This document shows, piece by piece, positions 44,926-54,677 of a stretch of DNA of 64,000 bases. The position numbers were made by a program, and so were the translations under genes. The stretch is from Cellulomonas sp. P24 (lineage in GTDB: Bacteria > Actinomycetota > Actinomycetes > Actinomycetales > Cellulomonadaceae), in the NCBI RefSeq assembly GCF_024704385.1, contig NZ_JAJDFX010000002.1, positions 992,001 to 1,056,000 of the forward strand. The letters are read 5' to 3'. The stretch's first letter is position 1; every line of letters starts with the position of its first letter. The notes below the pieces were generated by a model. It saw only the letters and a list, made by a program, of their open reading frames with translations. It did no database searches and was not told where the DNA came from.

Positions 44926-46188
44926 ATGACCCAGTCCGAACCGGATCTCTCCGCACCGCTCGCGACCGCCAAGGCGCAGCTCGCCACAGCGGTCGGCATC
45001 CTCGGGTACGACGACGGACTGCACGCGATGCTCGCGACGCCGCGGCGGGAGATCAACGTCGCGATCCCGCTCCGCCGTGACGACGGCTCGACGACGCTCT
45101 TCACGGGCTACCGCGTGCAGCACAACATCTCCCGGGGTCCGGGCAAGGGTGGCGTCCGGTACGCACCGTCCGTGGACATCGACGAGGTGCGTGCCCTCGC
45201 GATGCTCATGACGTGGAAGTGTGCCGTCGTCGAGCTGCCCTACGGCGGCGCCAAGGGCGGGATCGCGATCGACCCGCGCGAGTTCTCCAGCCGCGAGCTC
45301 GAGCGCGTCACCCGGCGGTACACGAGCGAGATCATGCCGATGATCGGCCCCGAGCGCGACATCCTCGCACCGGACATCGGCACGAACGAGCAGACGATGG
45401 CCTGGGTCATGGACACGTACTCGGTCAACCGCGGCTTCACAATCCCGGGCGTCGCGACGGGCAAACCACTCGCCGTCGGCGGGTCCCTGGGCCGCGCCAC
45501 CGCGACGTCCCGCGGCGTCGTGCACGCGACCCGCGCCGCCCTCGCCGATGCCGGTGCGACGCTCGCCGAGGTGAGCGTCGCCATCCAGGGGTTCGGCAAG
45601 GTCGGGTCGCACGCCGCACGCTTCTTCGCGGAGGCAGGTGCGACGGTCCGGGCGGTGACGGACCAGTACGGCGGCGTCCAGGCGGACGGTGGCCTCGACA
45701 TGCCGGCGCTGCTCGACCACGTCGCCACCACCGGTTCCGTCGTCGACTTCCCCGGCGGCGACCCGATCACCAACGAGGCCCTGCTGGCCCTCGACGTCGA
45801 CGTCCTCGTCCCGGCCGCAGTCGAAGGCGTCCTCGATGCCGACACGGCCGCACAGGTCAAGGCCCGCTGGGTGGTCGAGGGCGCCAACGGCCCGACGACG
45901 ATCGAGGGCGACCGTGTGCTCGCGGAACGGGGGATCGTCGTCGTCCCGGACATCCTCGCGAACGCCGGTGGCGTCGTCGTCTCGTACTTCGAATGGGTCC
46001 AGGCGAACCAGGCGTACTGGTGGACCGAGCAGGAGATCGAGGAGCGGCTCGAGCACCGGATGATGACGTCCTACGCGAGCGTCGCGGAGGTGGCCCGTGC
46101 GGACGGCCTGTCGCTCCGCGACGCCGCGCTGGTGATCAGCGTCCGCCGCGTCGCCCAGGCGCACCAGATCCGCGGGCTGTACCCCTGA
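44926..46188 (+). CDS. gdhA: Glu/Leu/Phe/Val-type dehydrogenase, probably glutamate dehydrogenase
   Basis: 420 residues from ATG 44926 behind AGGAGG. Substrate-site lysines in GPGKGGVRY and ELPYGGAKGG, the catalytic Asp region in DIGTNEQTMAWVMD, and a Rossmann domain with AIQGFGKVGSHAA. It interconverts glutamate and 2-oxoglutarate plus ammonia; length and motifs fit NAD-linked catabolic enzymes of the GudB/RocG type. An 18-bp hairpin follows. The 169 bp before it shows no other feature. Confidence 0.9.
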   Translation: MTQSEPDLSAPLATAKAQLATAVGILGYDDGLHAMLATPRREINVAIPLRRDDGSTTLFTGYRVQHNISRGPGKGGVRYAPSVDIDEVRALAMLMTWKCAVVELPYGGAKGGIAIDPREFSSRELERVTRRYTSEIMPMIGPERDILAPDIGTNEQTMAWVMDTYSVNRGFTIPGVATGKPLAVGGSLGRATATSRGVVHATRAALADAGATLAEVSVAIQGFGKVGSHAARFFAEAGATVRAVTDQYGGVQADGGLDMPALLDHVATTGSVVDFPGGDPITNEALLALDVDVLVPAAVEGVLDADTAAQVKARWVVEGANGPTTIEGDRVLAERGIVVVPDILANAGGVVVSYFEWVQANQAYWWTEQEIEERLEHRMMTSYASVAEVARADGLSLRDAALVISVRRVAQAHQIRGLYP

Positions 46189-46199
46189 CGGGTACCGCA

Positions 46200-46245
46200 C
46201 CGTCCGTCACCCCGGGATCGTCCGTCCTCCCGGGGTGACGGACGG
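46200..46245 (+). terminator. Strong hairpin terminator after gdhA
   Basis: Perfect 18-bp inverted repeat (46200-46217 with 46228-46245) with a 10-nt loop, 11 bp past the stop. The longest perfect stem seen in the window. Confidence 0.85.
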
Positions 46246-46279
46246 GGAAGCATCGCGCGACGTCGTGCGTTGACCCGCC

Positions 46280-47377
46280 GTGACCACACCACGCGTACCG
46301 CTGTCCGTCCTGGACCTCTCCACCGTCAGCGACGGCGGCACGAGTCGAGACGCGCTCGCGGCGACGACCGCCCTCGCCCGACGTGCGGACGAGCTCGGCT
46401 ACACGCGGTTCTGGGTCGCGGAGCACCACTCGATGCCCGCGGTGGCGTCGACGGCACCCGCGGTCCTGATCGCGCACCTGGCGGCGCACACGGGGCGGAT
46501 CCGCATCGGATCCGGCGGCGTGATGCTCCCGAACCACCCGGCACTCGTGGTCGGCGAGCAGTTCGCGATGCTCGAGGCCCTGTACCCGGACCGCATCGAC
46601 CTCGGCATCGGCCGTGCACCCGGCGCCGACCCGGTGACCGCCGCCGCCCTGCGCCGGAGCGCCAACGGCGACCCGGTCGAGCAGTTCCCCGTGGACCTCG
46701 CCGACACCCTCGCGCTGCTCGGTCGGCCCGCACCCGGTCGTGCGCTCTCCGCCGTCGCGCAGCGCCTGCGCGCGACACCGGCAGCGATCTCGAGCCCGCC
46801 GGTCTGGCTGCTCGGGTCGAGCACCTACAGCGCGCGGCTCGCCGGTGAGCTCGGGCTGCCCTTCGCCTACGCGCACCACTTCTCGACGGGGCAGACCGAC
46901 GCCGCCGTCGCGACGTACCGCGAGTCGTTCCGCCCGTCGGAGGCTCTCGCCTCGTCGCGCCTGGTCCTCACGACGTCGGTGCTCGTCGCGCCGACCGTGG
47001 CCGAGGCCCGGTTTCTCGCCGGTCCGAGCCGCGTGATGGCGCTCAGCCTGCGCACCGGACGGCTCGGCCCGGTCGTCTCCCCCGACGACGCGGCCGCCGC
47101 CCTCGCCGAGCTCGAGCGGACCGCACCCGCCCAGCTCAGCGCCCTCCTCGCGGAGCTTCCCGGCACCCAGGTCGTCGGCACCGTCACGGATGCGGTCGCC
47201 GCGCTCGAGGCCCTCGTCGACCGCACCGGGGCGGACGAGCTGATGATCACCGGGACGGCCTACGACGTGCAGACCCGGATCGAGACCCTCGAGCACCTCG
47301 CGGCGGGCTGGGGACTGCACGCACCCGACGCGGGCGAACGAGGGTCCGCGGCCGGCTCCGCTCAGGTCAGCGGCTGA
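46280..47377 (+). CDS. LLM-class flavin-dependent oxidoreductase
   Basis: 365 residues from GTG 46280. The luciferase-like TIM barrel is recognised from [32 protein letters not shown] and [11 protein letters not shown], the MsnO8-type group that uses FMN or F420. Substrate unknown. Its 3' end overlaps the convergent hemQ gene by 16 bp. The C-terminal ~20 residues are low complexity. Confidence 0.9.
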   Translation: MTTPRVPLSVLDLSTVSDGGTSRDALAATTALARRADELGYTRFWVAEHHSMPAVASTAPAVLIAHLAAHTGRIRIGSGGVMLPNHPALVVGEQFAMLEALYPDRIDLGIGRAPGADPVTAAALRRSANGDPVEQFPVDLADTLALLGRPAPGRALSAVAQRLRATPAAISSPPVWLLGSSTYSARLAGELGLPFAYAHHFSTGQTDAAVATYRESFRPSEALASSRLVLTTSVLVAPTVAEARFLAGPSRVMALSLRTGRLGPVVSPDDAAAALAELERTAPAQLSALLAELPGTQVVGTVTDAVAALEALVDRTGADELMITGTAYDVQTRIETLEHLAAGWGLHAPDAGERGSAAGSAQVSG

Positions 47378-48093
47378 CGGTCCGCCCACTCGGCGAGCGC
47401 GACGCGCGGGCCCGTGAAGAACGGGATCTCCTCACGGACGTGGCGCCGCGCCTCGGTGGCCCGCAGGTCGCGCATGAGGTCCACGATCCGGTGCAGCTCG
47501 TCTGCCTCGAACGCGAGCAGCCACTCGTAGTCGCCGAGAGCGAACGCCGACACCGTGTTCGCCCGGACGTCCGCGTACCCCCGTGCCGCGCGACCGTGCT
47601 CGGCGAGCATCTCGCGACGCTCGGCATCCGGCAGCACGTACCACTCGTAGGACCGCACGAACGGGTACAGGCACAGGTAGGCCCGCGGCTCCTCCCCGGC
47701 CAGGAACGCCGGGATGTGCCCCTTGTTGAACTCGGCCGGCCGGTGCAGCCCGACGTTCGACCACACGGGCTCGAGGAACGCGCCGAGCTCGCTGGCGCGG
47801 AGACGGTGGTAGGCGCCCTGGACCTCCTCGATCGTCTCGGCGTGCCACCACACCATGAGGTCGGCGTCGGCCCGCAGGCCGCCGACGTCGTACCAGCCCC
47901 GGACGACGAGCCCGTCGGACGCGACCGCCTCCTCGGCGAGGGCGACGATCTCGGCCCGTGCCTCTGGATCGGCCGGCAGCGCGGAGGACGTCATGAAGAC
48001 CGACCACATCGTGTACCGGATCGTCGCGTTGACGACGTCAGCGGAGACGGTCTCGGCCGGTCCCGAGGTGTCACGGTCGGCAGCGGTGCTCAT
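47362..48093 (-). CDS. hemQ: Coproheme decarboxylase (chlorite dismutase family)
   Basis: 243 residues from ATG 48093 behind AGGAGG. The family core includes YTMWSVF, the catalytic-Tyr region [19 protein letters not shown] and [10 protein letters not shown]. HemQ oxidatively removes two propionates of coproheme to make heme b, the last step of the coproporphyrin-dependent route of actinobacteria. The ferrochelatase gene lies 67 bp upstream, consistent with a heme operon. Confidence 0.94.
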   Translation of the reverse strand: MSTAADRDTSGPAETVSADVVNATIRYTMWSVFMTSSALPADPEARAEIVALAEEAVASDGLVVRGWYDVGGLRADADLMVWWHAETIEEVQGAYHRLRASELGAFLEPVWSNVGLHRPAEFNKGHIPAFLAGEEPRAYLCLYPFVRSYEWYVLPDAERREMLAEHGRAARGYADVRANTVSAFALGDYEWLLAFEADELHRIVDLMRDLRATEARRHVREEIPFFTGPRVALAEWADRQPLT

Positions 48094-48160
48094 GAGCGGG
48101 TTCCTCCTGGTGCTGGGTGGTACGGGATGAGTGACGTGGGACGGGTGGACGCGGTGCGAG

Positions 48161-49312
48161 TCAGTCCCGACCGCACAACGCGGGGACGCCGGAGTCCACA
48201 CCGGCGCGCTGCCGGCAGCACCCAGGCAGGCAGACGTCGGCGACCGCGCCGAGCCGACCGACCACCGCGCGCTCCGGGGTCTCGCCCCGCTCGGCGGCGG
48301 CACGCTCGAGGACGAGGTCGACGATCCCGGCGACGAACGCCGGGTGGGTGCCCACCGTCGCGGCACGCACGGCGGTGAGGCCGAGCTCGCGCGCGGTCTC
48401 CAGCGCCTCGGTGTCGAGGTCGTAGACGACCTCCATGTGGTCGGAGACGAAGCCGATCGGGGCCAGGACGACCCCGGAGGTCCCCGCGACCGACAGCTCC
48501 CGCAACGCGTCGTTGACGTCGGGCTCGAGCCACGGCTGGCTCGGCGGGCCCGACCGCGAGCAGTAGGCGAGCGACCAGGTGAGCTCGACGCCGAGCCGCG
48601 CCCCCGCCTGCTCCGCGACCACAGCCGCGACGTCCAGGTGCTGCTCCCGGTACGACGGCCGTGCGGCGCCGGAGGCCTCCTCCATCGTGTCCGGGATCGA
48701 GTGCGTGACGAACACGAGCGGGGTGGCCGAGAGATCGGCGCCCGAGGCGCGCAGCTGCTCGAACGCCGCGACGACCGCGTCGGTGTTCCCCTCGACGAAC
48801 CCCGGGTGGTTGAAGTACGACCGGACCTTGTCGAACCGGATCCCGAGCTCGCGGTCGAGCTCCTCTTCGAGCGCGCCGACCGTCAGAGCGAGGTCCTCGC
48901 GGTACTGCCGGCAGCCCGAGTAGGACGAGTAGGCGCTCGTGACGACGGCGAGCACGCGAGTCGCGCCCAGCTCGCCGAGCTCGACCAGCGCGTCGCGCGT
49001 GTACGGCGCCCAGTTGCGGTTGCCCCAGACGACCGGCAGGTCGATGCCTCGGCGGGCAAGCTCTGCGCGCAGGGCGGCCAGGAGTGCCAGGTTCTGCCCG
49101 TTGATCGGGCTCCGCCCGCCGACGTGCTCGTAGTGCTCGGCGACCTGAGCGAGCCGCGCGTCCGGGATCCCCTTGCCCGCGGTGACGTTGCGGAGGAACG
49201 GCATGATGTCGTCGGGCTCGTCGGGTCCACCGAACGAGAAGAGCAGGAGCGCGTCGTAGGGCGCGGCACCGGCCGCGACGGGCGAGGCCGATCCGGTCGT
49301 CGGAGAAGTCAC
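48161..49312 (-). CDS. hemH: Coproporphyrin ferrochelatase
   Basis: 383 residues from GTG 49312. The chelatase core is present ([32 protein letters not shown] with the metal-site His, and [16 protein letters not shown]). Internal SGCRQY and C-terminal VCLPGCC cysteines match the [2Fe-2S] ligands known in actinobacterial ferrochelatases. It inserts iron into coproporphyrin III, feeding HemQ. A GAAGAT box 6 nt before the start may be a leaderless promoter. Confidence 0.94.
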   Translation of the reverse strand: MTSPTTGSASPVAAGAAPYDALLLFSFGGPDEPDDIMPFLRNVTAGKGIPDARLAQVAEHYEHVGGRSPINGQNLALLAALRAELARRGIDLPVVWGNRNWAPYTRDALVELGELGATRVLAVVTSAYSSYSGCRQYREDLALTVGALEEELDRELGIRFDKVRSYFNHPGFVEGNTDAVVAAFEQLRASGADLSATPLVFVTHSIPDTMEEASGAARPSYREQHLDVAAVVAEQAGARLGVELTWSLAYCSRSGPPSQPWLEPDVNDALRELSVAGTSGVVLAPIGFVSDHMEVVYDLDTEALETARELGLTAVRAATVGTHPAFVAGIVDLVLERAAAERGETPERAVVGRLGAVADVCLPGCCRQRAGVDSGVPALCGRD

Positions 49313-49385
49313 CCGTGCATCTTCGCACCGTCACCTTGGTGCAGGGGACCTGACGGGCGTGCTCCGATCCTTGCCGGGGCAGTCG

Positions 49386-49898
49386 CTAGAACGATGCGTG
49401 GGCTGCGACCTCGGCACCGAGCTCCTGAGCGATCGACTCACCCCACGCGCGAACCGCCACGAGATCGCGATGATCGCCCTCGCGCCCCCGTGCGGCCGCA
49501 ATGATCGTCCGCTCGGCGAAGGACAGGACACTGCGGTCCAGTCGACCGGCAAAGCTCCGGTGCGCCCGCGCGGCGACCCGTTCACGGAGGTCTCGCATCT
49601 CGGTCGGTGAGTTCGCCATCGATGCGGGCTGGGTCGCGAGGCCGGACGAGAAGAGCCAGACCGGTCGGTGCGAGAGTGGTGTCGCGGCACGCTCGGCGAG
49701 CTCACGGGCCTCGGGCAGCCACCGTCCGTTGTAGACCGCGGAGCCGAGCACGACGGCGTCGTACGGGTCGATCAGTGCGACGTCCGCCGGGTCGAGCTCG
49801 TCGACGTCGTGACCCGCGTCCGCGAGCGCCGCCGCGATGACAGAACCGATCTCACGCGTCCCTCCGTGGCGCGAAGCCACGGCCACAAGAACTCGCAT
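49386..49898 (-). CDS. Flavodoxin-domain protein
   Basis: 170 residues from ATG 49898. The N-terminal FMN loop (VAVASRHGGTREIG) and YDAVVLGSAVYNGRW match flavodoxin-like proteins related to HemG/protoporphyrinogen oxidase. Next to hemH and hemQ it could serve an electron-transfer or oxidase step of heme synthesis, but many actinobacterial members are stand-alone and dormancy- or stress-linked. Ribosome site AAGGGG. Confidence 0.82.
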   Translation of the reverse strand: MRVLVAVASRHGGTREIGSVIAAALADAGHDVDELDPADVALIDPYDAVVLGSAVYNGRWLPEARELAERAATPLSHRPVWLFSSGLATQPASMANSPTEMRDLRERVAARAHRSFAGRLDRSVLSFAERTIIAAARGREGDHRDLVAVRAWGESIAQELGAEVAAHASF

Positions 49899-50037
49899 GC
49901 TGCCGCCCCTTCTCGTCGCGCTCTGGATTGCCGATCAGCTTCTATCGTTGCCCGGCCTGCCATCGGCCGCGTGGGCCGGAGGTCCCTGCGCGCGGCATGC
50001 TGGTGCCTGCCCGGACGTACCGACCTCGAGGAGTACC

Positions 50038-50934
50038 GTGCGCCGACCTGCTGCCGTCCTCGTCGGGACGTTCGTCGCCGTCCTGACCTTCGCCGGCTGC
50101 ACGCTGACCTCCACAGGTGACCTCGCGACGCCGCGCCCGTCGGGGGACGCCACCCTGCCCGAGGTGATCGGTGCACCCGGCACCGCACCCACGCTGAGGT
50201 TCCCGTCCACCCCTCCCCCGTCCTCGCTCGCGAGCGAGGTGCTCGTCGAGGGCGACGGCCCGACAGTCCAGGCCAACGACCTCATCGTGGCCGACTACCT
50301 CGGACAGGTCTGGGACGGGCCGGTGTTCGACAGCTCGTACGCGCGCGGGCAGGTGCTCGTCGAGCGTCTGCGCTCTCTGGTGCCCGGTTGGGCGGACGGC
50401 CTCACCGGCAGGACCGTCGGCAGCCGCGTCCTGCTGTCGGTGCCTCCGTCGGAGGGCTACGGGACGGTCGGCAAGCCGGGCACGGCGATCGGCGGCGGCG
50501 ACACGATCGTCTTCGTCGTGGACCTCATCGGCTCGTTCGGCACCACGGCGTGCGGCGACCCGCACGCGACCGCGGCCGGGTCCCCGCCCGACGGCGTCGT
50601 CGTCTCCGGGCTCCCCGGCGCACCGCCGTCGATCCGCGTCGTAGCGGGCACCCCGGCACCGACGGCGGCGAGCGCGACGGTCCTCGCCCGAGGGACGGGC
50701 GAGCGGCTGGTCGCCGGTACCGCCCTGGTGCAGATCGCCGCGACGGACTGGGCGGGCAAGGACCCGGGGTCGACCTGGGACGACTCCGGACCGATCCAGG
50801 TGTCGACCCGTGACGGCGCCCCGTACGCCGGACTCGCCGCGGTGCCGGTCGGCAGCCGGGTGCTGGTGATCCTGCCGTCGTCCGGTGACGTCCCCGCAGT
50901 CGCCAGCGTGGTGGACGTCCTCGCACAGACCTGA
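50038..50934 (+). CDS. FKBP-type peptidyl-prolyl isomerase lipoprotein
   Basis: 298 residues from GTG 50038 with GAGGAG upstream. Lipobox FAGC (Cys21). One FKBP domain (~75-165) with ANDLIVADYLGQVW, VFDSSYARG, LVPGWADGLTG and PPSEGYG, then a second, degenerate FKBP-like region (~180-298, ending LVILPSSGDVPAVASVVDVL). It likely helps fold secreted proteins at the outer face of the membrane. Confidence 0.88.
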   Translation: MRRPAAVLVGTFVAVLTFAGCTLTSTGDLATPRPSGDATLPEVIGAPGTAPTLRFPSTPPPSSLASEVLVEGDGPTVQANDLIVADYLGQVWDGPVFDSSYARGQVLVERLRSLVPGWADGLTGRTVGSRVLLSVPPSEGYGTVGKPGTAIGGGDTIVFVVDLIGSFGTTACGDPHATAAGSPPDGVVVSGLPGAPPSIRVVAGTPAPTAASATVLARGTGERLVAGTALVQIAATDWAGKDPGSTWDDSGPIQVSTRDGAPYAGLAAVPVGSRVLVILPSSGDVPAVASVVDVLAQT

Positions 50935-51014
50935 CCGCGTCGGTGGTCCGCGCGATCGGCCCGGTCACTGCCGGCGCCCCGGGCGTCAGCGACCGGTACC
51001 GCGGGCCCGTGCCG

Positions 51015-51566
51015 TCAGTCGGTGCCGACGCCGCCGGCCGGCCCGTCCCCCTCCTGGTCCGGGAGGTCGGCCTGCGCCAGCCGCAGCGTCTCGGTCAGCC
51101 GGGTCAGCGTCTCCAGGTCGCTCGCGCTCAGCGCACCCGCCACGTAGCGGTGGATGGTCCGGACGTGTCGACGCCCCAGCTCGCGCTGCCGGGCCGCGCC
51201 TGCGTCCGTCAGCTGGACCGTGATGCCGCGGGCGTCGTCGGCCGAGGCTCGTCGCTCGACCAGCCCGGCGCGCTCCAGACGGTCGACCAGCCGGCTCAGG
51301 CTGGGCTGGCTGAGGAGGATGCTCCGGTTGAGGTCTCGCAGGCGCAGCCGCCCGCCGGGTGCACGCGAGAGCGTGAAGAGGACGTCGTACTCCCGCATCG
51401 AGAGGTCCTCCCAGATGTGGTCGGCCTGCAGCCGCCGCATGACCGCGACCTGGGCGCGGAACAGCGACTCCCATGCCTCGCTCGCGGTGCGCGCATCCGC
51501 TCGGTCCCGCTCCGGTATCGCCACCACCGCCGCCTCCTGGTCTTCGGCATCGCCGCCCACGTCCAT
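51015..51566 (-). CDS. MarR-family transcriptional regulator
   Basis: 183 residues from ATG 51566, 13 bp after AGGAGG. Winged helix with MREYDVLFTLSRAPGGRLRL, SQPSLSRLVDRLERAGLVER and the wing DDARGITVQLTDAG. MarR proteins repress drug- or aromatic-response genes and are released by small ligands. Target is not evident; the DUF1697 gene is divergent 102 bp away. Confidence 0.9.
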   Translation of the reverse strand: MDVGGDAEDQEAAVVAIPERDRADARTASEAWESLFRAQVAVMRRLQADHIWEDLSMREYDVLFTLSRAPGGRLRLRDLNRSILLSQPSLSRLVDRLERAGLVERRASADDARGITVQLTDAGAARQRELGRRHVRTIHRYVAGALSASDLETLTRLTETLRLAQADLPDQEGDGPAGGVGTD

Positions 51567-51656
51567 GCATCTGCATGATCCTCCTGGAGAACCCCGTCGG
51601 CGCGCGTGCCACTCCGTGCCTGCCGCGTCGGGGTGCCGTCCGCACCGCCGTGCACG

Positions 51657-51662
51657 GACAAT
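51657..51662 (+). promoter_or_regulatory. Leaderless-type -10 box (GACAAT)
   Basis: GACAAT ends exactly 6 nt before ATG 51669. Confidence 0.5.
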
Positions 51663-51668
51663 GGCGCG

Positions 51669-52211
51669 ATGACGACCGTCATCGTGCTGCTGCGTGGCAT
51701 CAACGTCTCGACCGGCACCCGGGTCCCGATGGCCGAGCTGAGACGGATCGCGACGGCCGCGGGCTACGCGGGCGTGGCCACGCTCCTGAACAGCGGGAAC
51801 CTCGTGCTCGACACCACCGAGGACGCCGCGACCGTCGCCGCCCGGGTCCGGGCCGGGCTGCACACCTCCCTCGGGCGCGACGTCGACACGATCGCGATCA
51901 CCGCGGACGAGCTCGACGTGGCGACAGTCGCCAACCCGTTCCCCGACGAGGCCGCCGACGACCCGGCGCACCTTCTCGTCACGTGGTACCTCGAGCCGCC
52001 CGACGCCGACCGGGTCGCCGCGTTCGACCCCTCCCGGTACGGCCCCGAGCGCATGCGGTGGCACGACGGCGTCAGCTACACCTGGTACCCGGCCGGCATC
52101 GGTCGCTCGGCGCTGACGCCGGCGGTCCTCACCCGCGCCCTCGGACCGGGGACGGCGCGGAACTGGTCCACGGTCCTCAAGCTCGCCGCATCCGTCCGGG
52201 CGCGTCGGTGA
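51669..52211 (+). CDS. DUF1697 protein
   Basis: 180 residues. VIVLLRGINVSTGTRVPMAE and NSGNLVLDT are the hallmark of DUF1697, a ferredoxin-like-fold family of unknown function; the central NPFP motif and the Trp-rich YTWYPAGIGRS segment fit. No ribosome site, but a -10 box 6 nt upstream. Confidence 0.9.
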   Translation: MTTVIVLLRGINVSTGTRVPMAELRRIATAAGYAGVATLLNSGNLVLDTTEDAATVAARVRAGLHTSLGRDVDTIAITADELDVATVANPFPDEAADDPAHLLVTWYLEPPDADRVAAFDPSRYGPERMRWHDGVSYTWYPAGIGRSALTPAVLTRALGPGTARNWSTVLKLAASVRARR

Positions 52212-52239
52212 CCGGTTCACCCAGTGGTTAACTGGCACC

Positions 52240-52824
52240 GTGCAGACCACTGAGCAGGCCTCCGACGCGAGGACGACCTACGTCCTCGTCGACGGCGAGA
52301 ACATCGACGCCACCCTGGGCTCGTCGATCCTCAACGGTCGCCCGTCGCCCGAGCAGCGACCCCGCTGGGAACGTGTGCTCGACTTCGCCGCGCGCGCCTG
52401 GGACCAGCCGGTCAAGGGCCTGTTCTTCCTCAACGCGTCGTCCGGGACGATGCCCATGGCGTTCGTCCAGGCGCTGATCGCGATCGGGTTCCAGCCGATC
52501 CCGCTCGCCGGCGAGTCGTACGAGAAGGTCGTCGACATCGGCATCAAGCGGATGCTGACCGCCCTCGTGGACCACCCGGGTGACGTCCTGCTCGCGAGTC
52601 ACGACGGCGACTTCGTCCCCGAGATGGAGCAGCTGCTCGAGAGCGACGACCGCCGCGTCGGGCTCCTCGCGTTCCGCGAGTTCACGAGCTCGGCCCTCAA
52701 CCAGCTCACCGCGAACGGTCTGCAGACGTTCGACCTCGAGCACGACGTCCAGGCGTTCAACGTCCAGCTCCCCCGGCTGCGGATCATCCCGCTGGCCGAG
52801 TTCGACCCGTTGCGGTACCTGTAG
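52240..52824 (+). CDS. NYN-domain protein (LabA/PIN-like)
   Basis: 194 residues from GTG 52240. VDGENIDATLG carries the first acidic residue of the NYN active site, and LLASHDGDFVPEMEQL the later D-x-D/F motif, a PIN-like nuclease fold that acts on RNA. Substrate unknown. The start is 6 nt after TTAACT, a weak leaderless candidate. Ends IIPLAEFDPLRYL. Confidence 0.85.
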   Translation: MQTTEQASDARTTYVLVDGENIDATLGSSILNGRPSPEQRPRWERVLDFAARAWDQPVKGLFFLNASSGTMPMAFVQALIAIGFQPIPLAGESYEKVVDIGIKRMLTALVDHPGDVLLASHDGDFVPEMEQLLESDDRRVGLLAFREFTSSALNQLTANGLQTFDLEHDVQAFNVQLPRLRIIPLAEFDPLRYL

Positions 52825-52892
52825 GGACCCGTCGGGGCCTGTCGGGACGCGTCAGAACCGGTCGCACGCACGGTCGCTGCCGGCGGTACGGC

Positions 52893-53699
52893 TCACGCCC
52901 CGGCGCCGCCGCGGTGCCGGTCGTGCACCGGGGTGGCCGCTGTCGCGCGGCCTGCCTCGTCGTCGCTCGTGCGTGCCAGGTGCAGCACGCAGTGGCGAGG
53001 ACCGACGAACGCGTCGAGCTGGGCCGCGGTGAGCGGGCCACCGACGTGCGCGAGCACCCCGCGGGACACCCCGAGGAGGACGCTGCACACGACCTCGGGG
53101 CTCTCCTGCGCGAGCTCGTAGAACGGGCAGCCGTGCATGTGCACCTCGAGCGTCTCCGGGTCGGCCTCCGGCTCGAAACCGAGCGCGTCGAGCCGGGCCT
53201 CGAGAGCGGCGAGCTGCGCGAGCGACGACGGGTCGGCGGCGTCGGCCGGTGCGCGGGCAGGCGTCCGGCTCGGTGGCGGCGCGGTGGAGTCGTCGGCCTC
53301 GGACGAGAGCCGATCCCCCCATGCGAACCCGGCGTGCTCGGCCGCGACCGTCGGCGACTCCACCGCCTGCCCGTAGCCCGCGACGAGGATCCGCGCCATC
53401 TCCTCGCGCACCCGGTTGCTGCTCGTCTCGGCGTCGACGCGCTCGACCGCGCTGTAGAGCATCCGCGGGCGACCGCGCGTGCACCGGACCTCAGGGTGCC
53501 GTGCGACGAGACCCGCACCGATCAAGCAGTCCAGGTGCTCCCGGGTCGTGTTGACGTGGAGGTCGATCGCCTCCGCGAGCGCATCGACGCTCATCGGCGC
53601 GCCCTCCTGCTGAAGCAGGCGCAGCAGGGTGACCCTGCTCTCGGACGCGAGGGCACGGTATGCGCTGACTCGGCGGGCCGCCATGACTCCAGCATTCAT
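52893..53699 (-). CDS. ArsR/SufR-like helix-turn-helix regulator with conserved cysteines
   Basis: 268 residues from ATG 53699; ATG 53684 is also possible. The N-terminal winged helix (SAYRALASESRVTLLRLLQQ, LHVNTTREHLDCL) is followed by a linker and a C-terminal domain with three spaced cysteines: MHGCPFYELAQ, EVVCSVLLGV and RHCVLHL. That spacing resembles SufR-type regulators that ligate an iron-sulfur cluster; the comparison is inference. It is divergent from the molybdenum-cofactor genes and may control them. Confidence 0.8.
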   Translation of the reverse strand: MNAGVMAARRVSAYRALASESRVTLLRLLQQEGAPMSVDALAEAIDLHVNTTREHLDCLIGAGLVARHPEVRCTRGRPRMLYSAVERVDAETSSNRVREEMARILVAGYGQAVESPTVAAEHAGFAWGDRLSSEADDSTAPPPSRTPARAPADAADPSSLAQLAALEARLDALGFEPEADPETLEVHMHGCPFYELAQESPEVVCSVLLGVSRGVLAHVGGPLTAAQLDAFVGPRHCVLHLARTSDDEAGRATAATPVHDRHRGGAGA

Positions 53700-53745
53700 G
53701 GATTTACACGCCCGCACCTAGGACCTTCGAACGCACTTTGATCGG

Positions 53746-53751
53746 TAGCGT
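53746..53751 (+). promoter_or_regulatory. Leaderless-type -10 box (TAGCGT)
   Basis: TAGCGT ends exactly 6 nt before ATG 53758 of the mog-moaE-moaA operon. Confidence 0.6.
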
Positions 53752-53757
53752 GACCGG

Positions 53758-54243
53758 ATGAGCAGACCCCGGGCCTTCGTCCTCACGGTGTCGGACCGGT
53801 GCGCCCGCGGCGAGACCGTGGACCGGTCCGGCCCCCGCGCGGTCGCCCTGCTGGCCGCGGCAGGATTCGAGACAGGCCCTGCTCACGTGGTCGCGGACGG
53901 CGAGGACTCCGTGTCCGTCGCGCTGCACGCGGCGGTGCATGACGGCGCGCGCGTCGTCGTGACGACCGGGGGGACGGGGGTCGGCCCGCGTGACCGGACG
54001 CCCGAGGGGACGCGCGGGATCCTGGTGCGCGAGCTCCCGGGTCTCGCCGAGGCGCTGCGGCGCGAGGGGGCTCGTCACGTGGCGACGGCCGTGCTGTCGC
54101 GCGGGCTCGCCGGGATCACCGCCGAGGGCGCGGTCGTGGTCAACCTCCCCGGCTCGACGGCCGCGGTCGAGCAGGGGCTCGCGGTCCTGCTCCCGGTGCT
54201 CGGGCACCTCCTCGACCAGCTCGCCGGCGGAGACCACTCGTGA
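53758..54243 (+). CDS. mog: Molybdopterin adenylyltransferase (MogA/MoaB)
   Basis: 161 residues. The MPT-binding motif TTGGTGVGPRDRTPEGTR and VVNLPGSTAAVEQGL identify MogA/MoaB, which adenylates molybdopterin before metal insertion by MoeA. First gene of a three-gene operon; its stop overlaps the moaE GTG. Confidence 0.93.
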   Translation: MSRPRAFVLTVSDRCARGETVDRSGPRAVALLAAAGFETGPAHVVADGEDSVSVALHAAVHDGARVVVTTGGTGVGPRDRTPEGTRGILVRELPGLAEALRREGARHVATAVLSRGLAGITAEGAVVVNLPGSTAAVEQGLAVLLPVLGHLLDQLAGGDHS

Positions 54244-54677
54244 GCGCCGGGACCACGGCCGGGCTCGTCGGTCTCGGCCCGGCGCCGCTCGACGTCGGCG
54301 CGCACCTCGCCGCGGTCGAGGACCCGGGGGCCGGCGCGGTGTCGGTGTTCGTCGGGCAGGTGCGTGACCACGACCCCGCGGTGACCGGGCCGGTCGTCGC
54401 CCTCGAGTACACCGCACACCCGGACGCCCTGTCCGTCCTGCGCGGGATCGCCGACAGGTGCGCGGCCCGGACCGGCGTCCTCGGTGTCGCGATCAGTCAC
54501 CGGACGGGTCTGCTGGAGGTCGGGGAGGCCGCCCTGGTCGCCGTGGTCGCCACCGCGCACCGAGGGACGGCGTTCGACGTCTGCGCGCAGCTGGTCGACG
54601 AGGTCAAGGCCGAGCTGCCGGTGTGGAAGCGCGAGGTGCTCGCCGACGGCTCGCACGTCTGGGTGGGCGCGGAGTGA
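54240..54677 (+). CDS. moaE: Molybdopterin synthase large subunit
   Basis: 145 residues. FVGQVRDHD and the C-terminal LPVWKREVLADGSHVWVG with the catalytic Lys match MoaE, which with thiocarboxylated MoaD converts cyclic pyranopterin phosphate to molybdopterin. GTG overlaps the mog stop and its own stop overlaps the moaA GTG (GTGA in both cases). MoaD is encoded on the opposite strand, 1 kb away. Confidence 0.94.
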   Translation: MSAGTTAGLVGLGPAPLDVGAHLAAVEDPGAGAVSVFVGQVRDHDPAVTGPVVALEYTAHPDALSVLRGIADRCAARTGVLGVAISHRTGLLEVGEAALVAVVATAHRGTAFDVCAQLVDEVKAELPVWKREVLADGSHVWVGAE

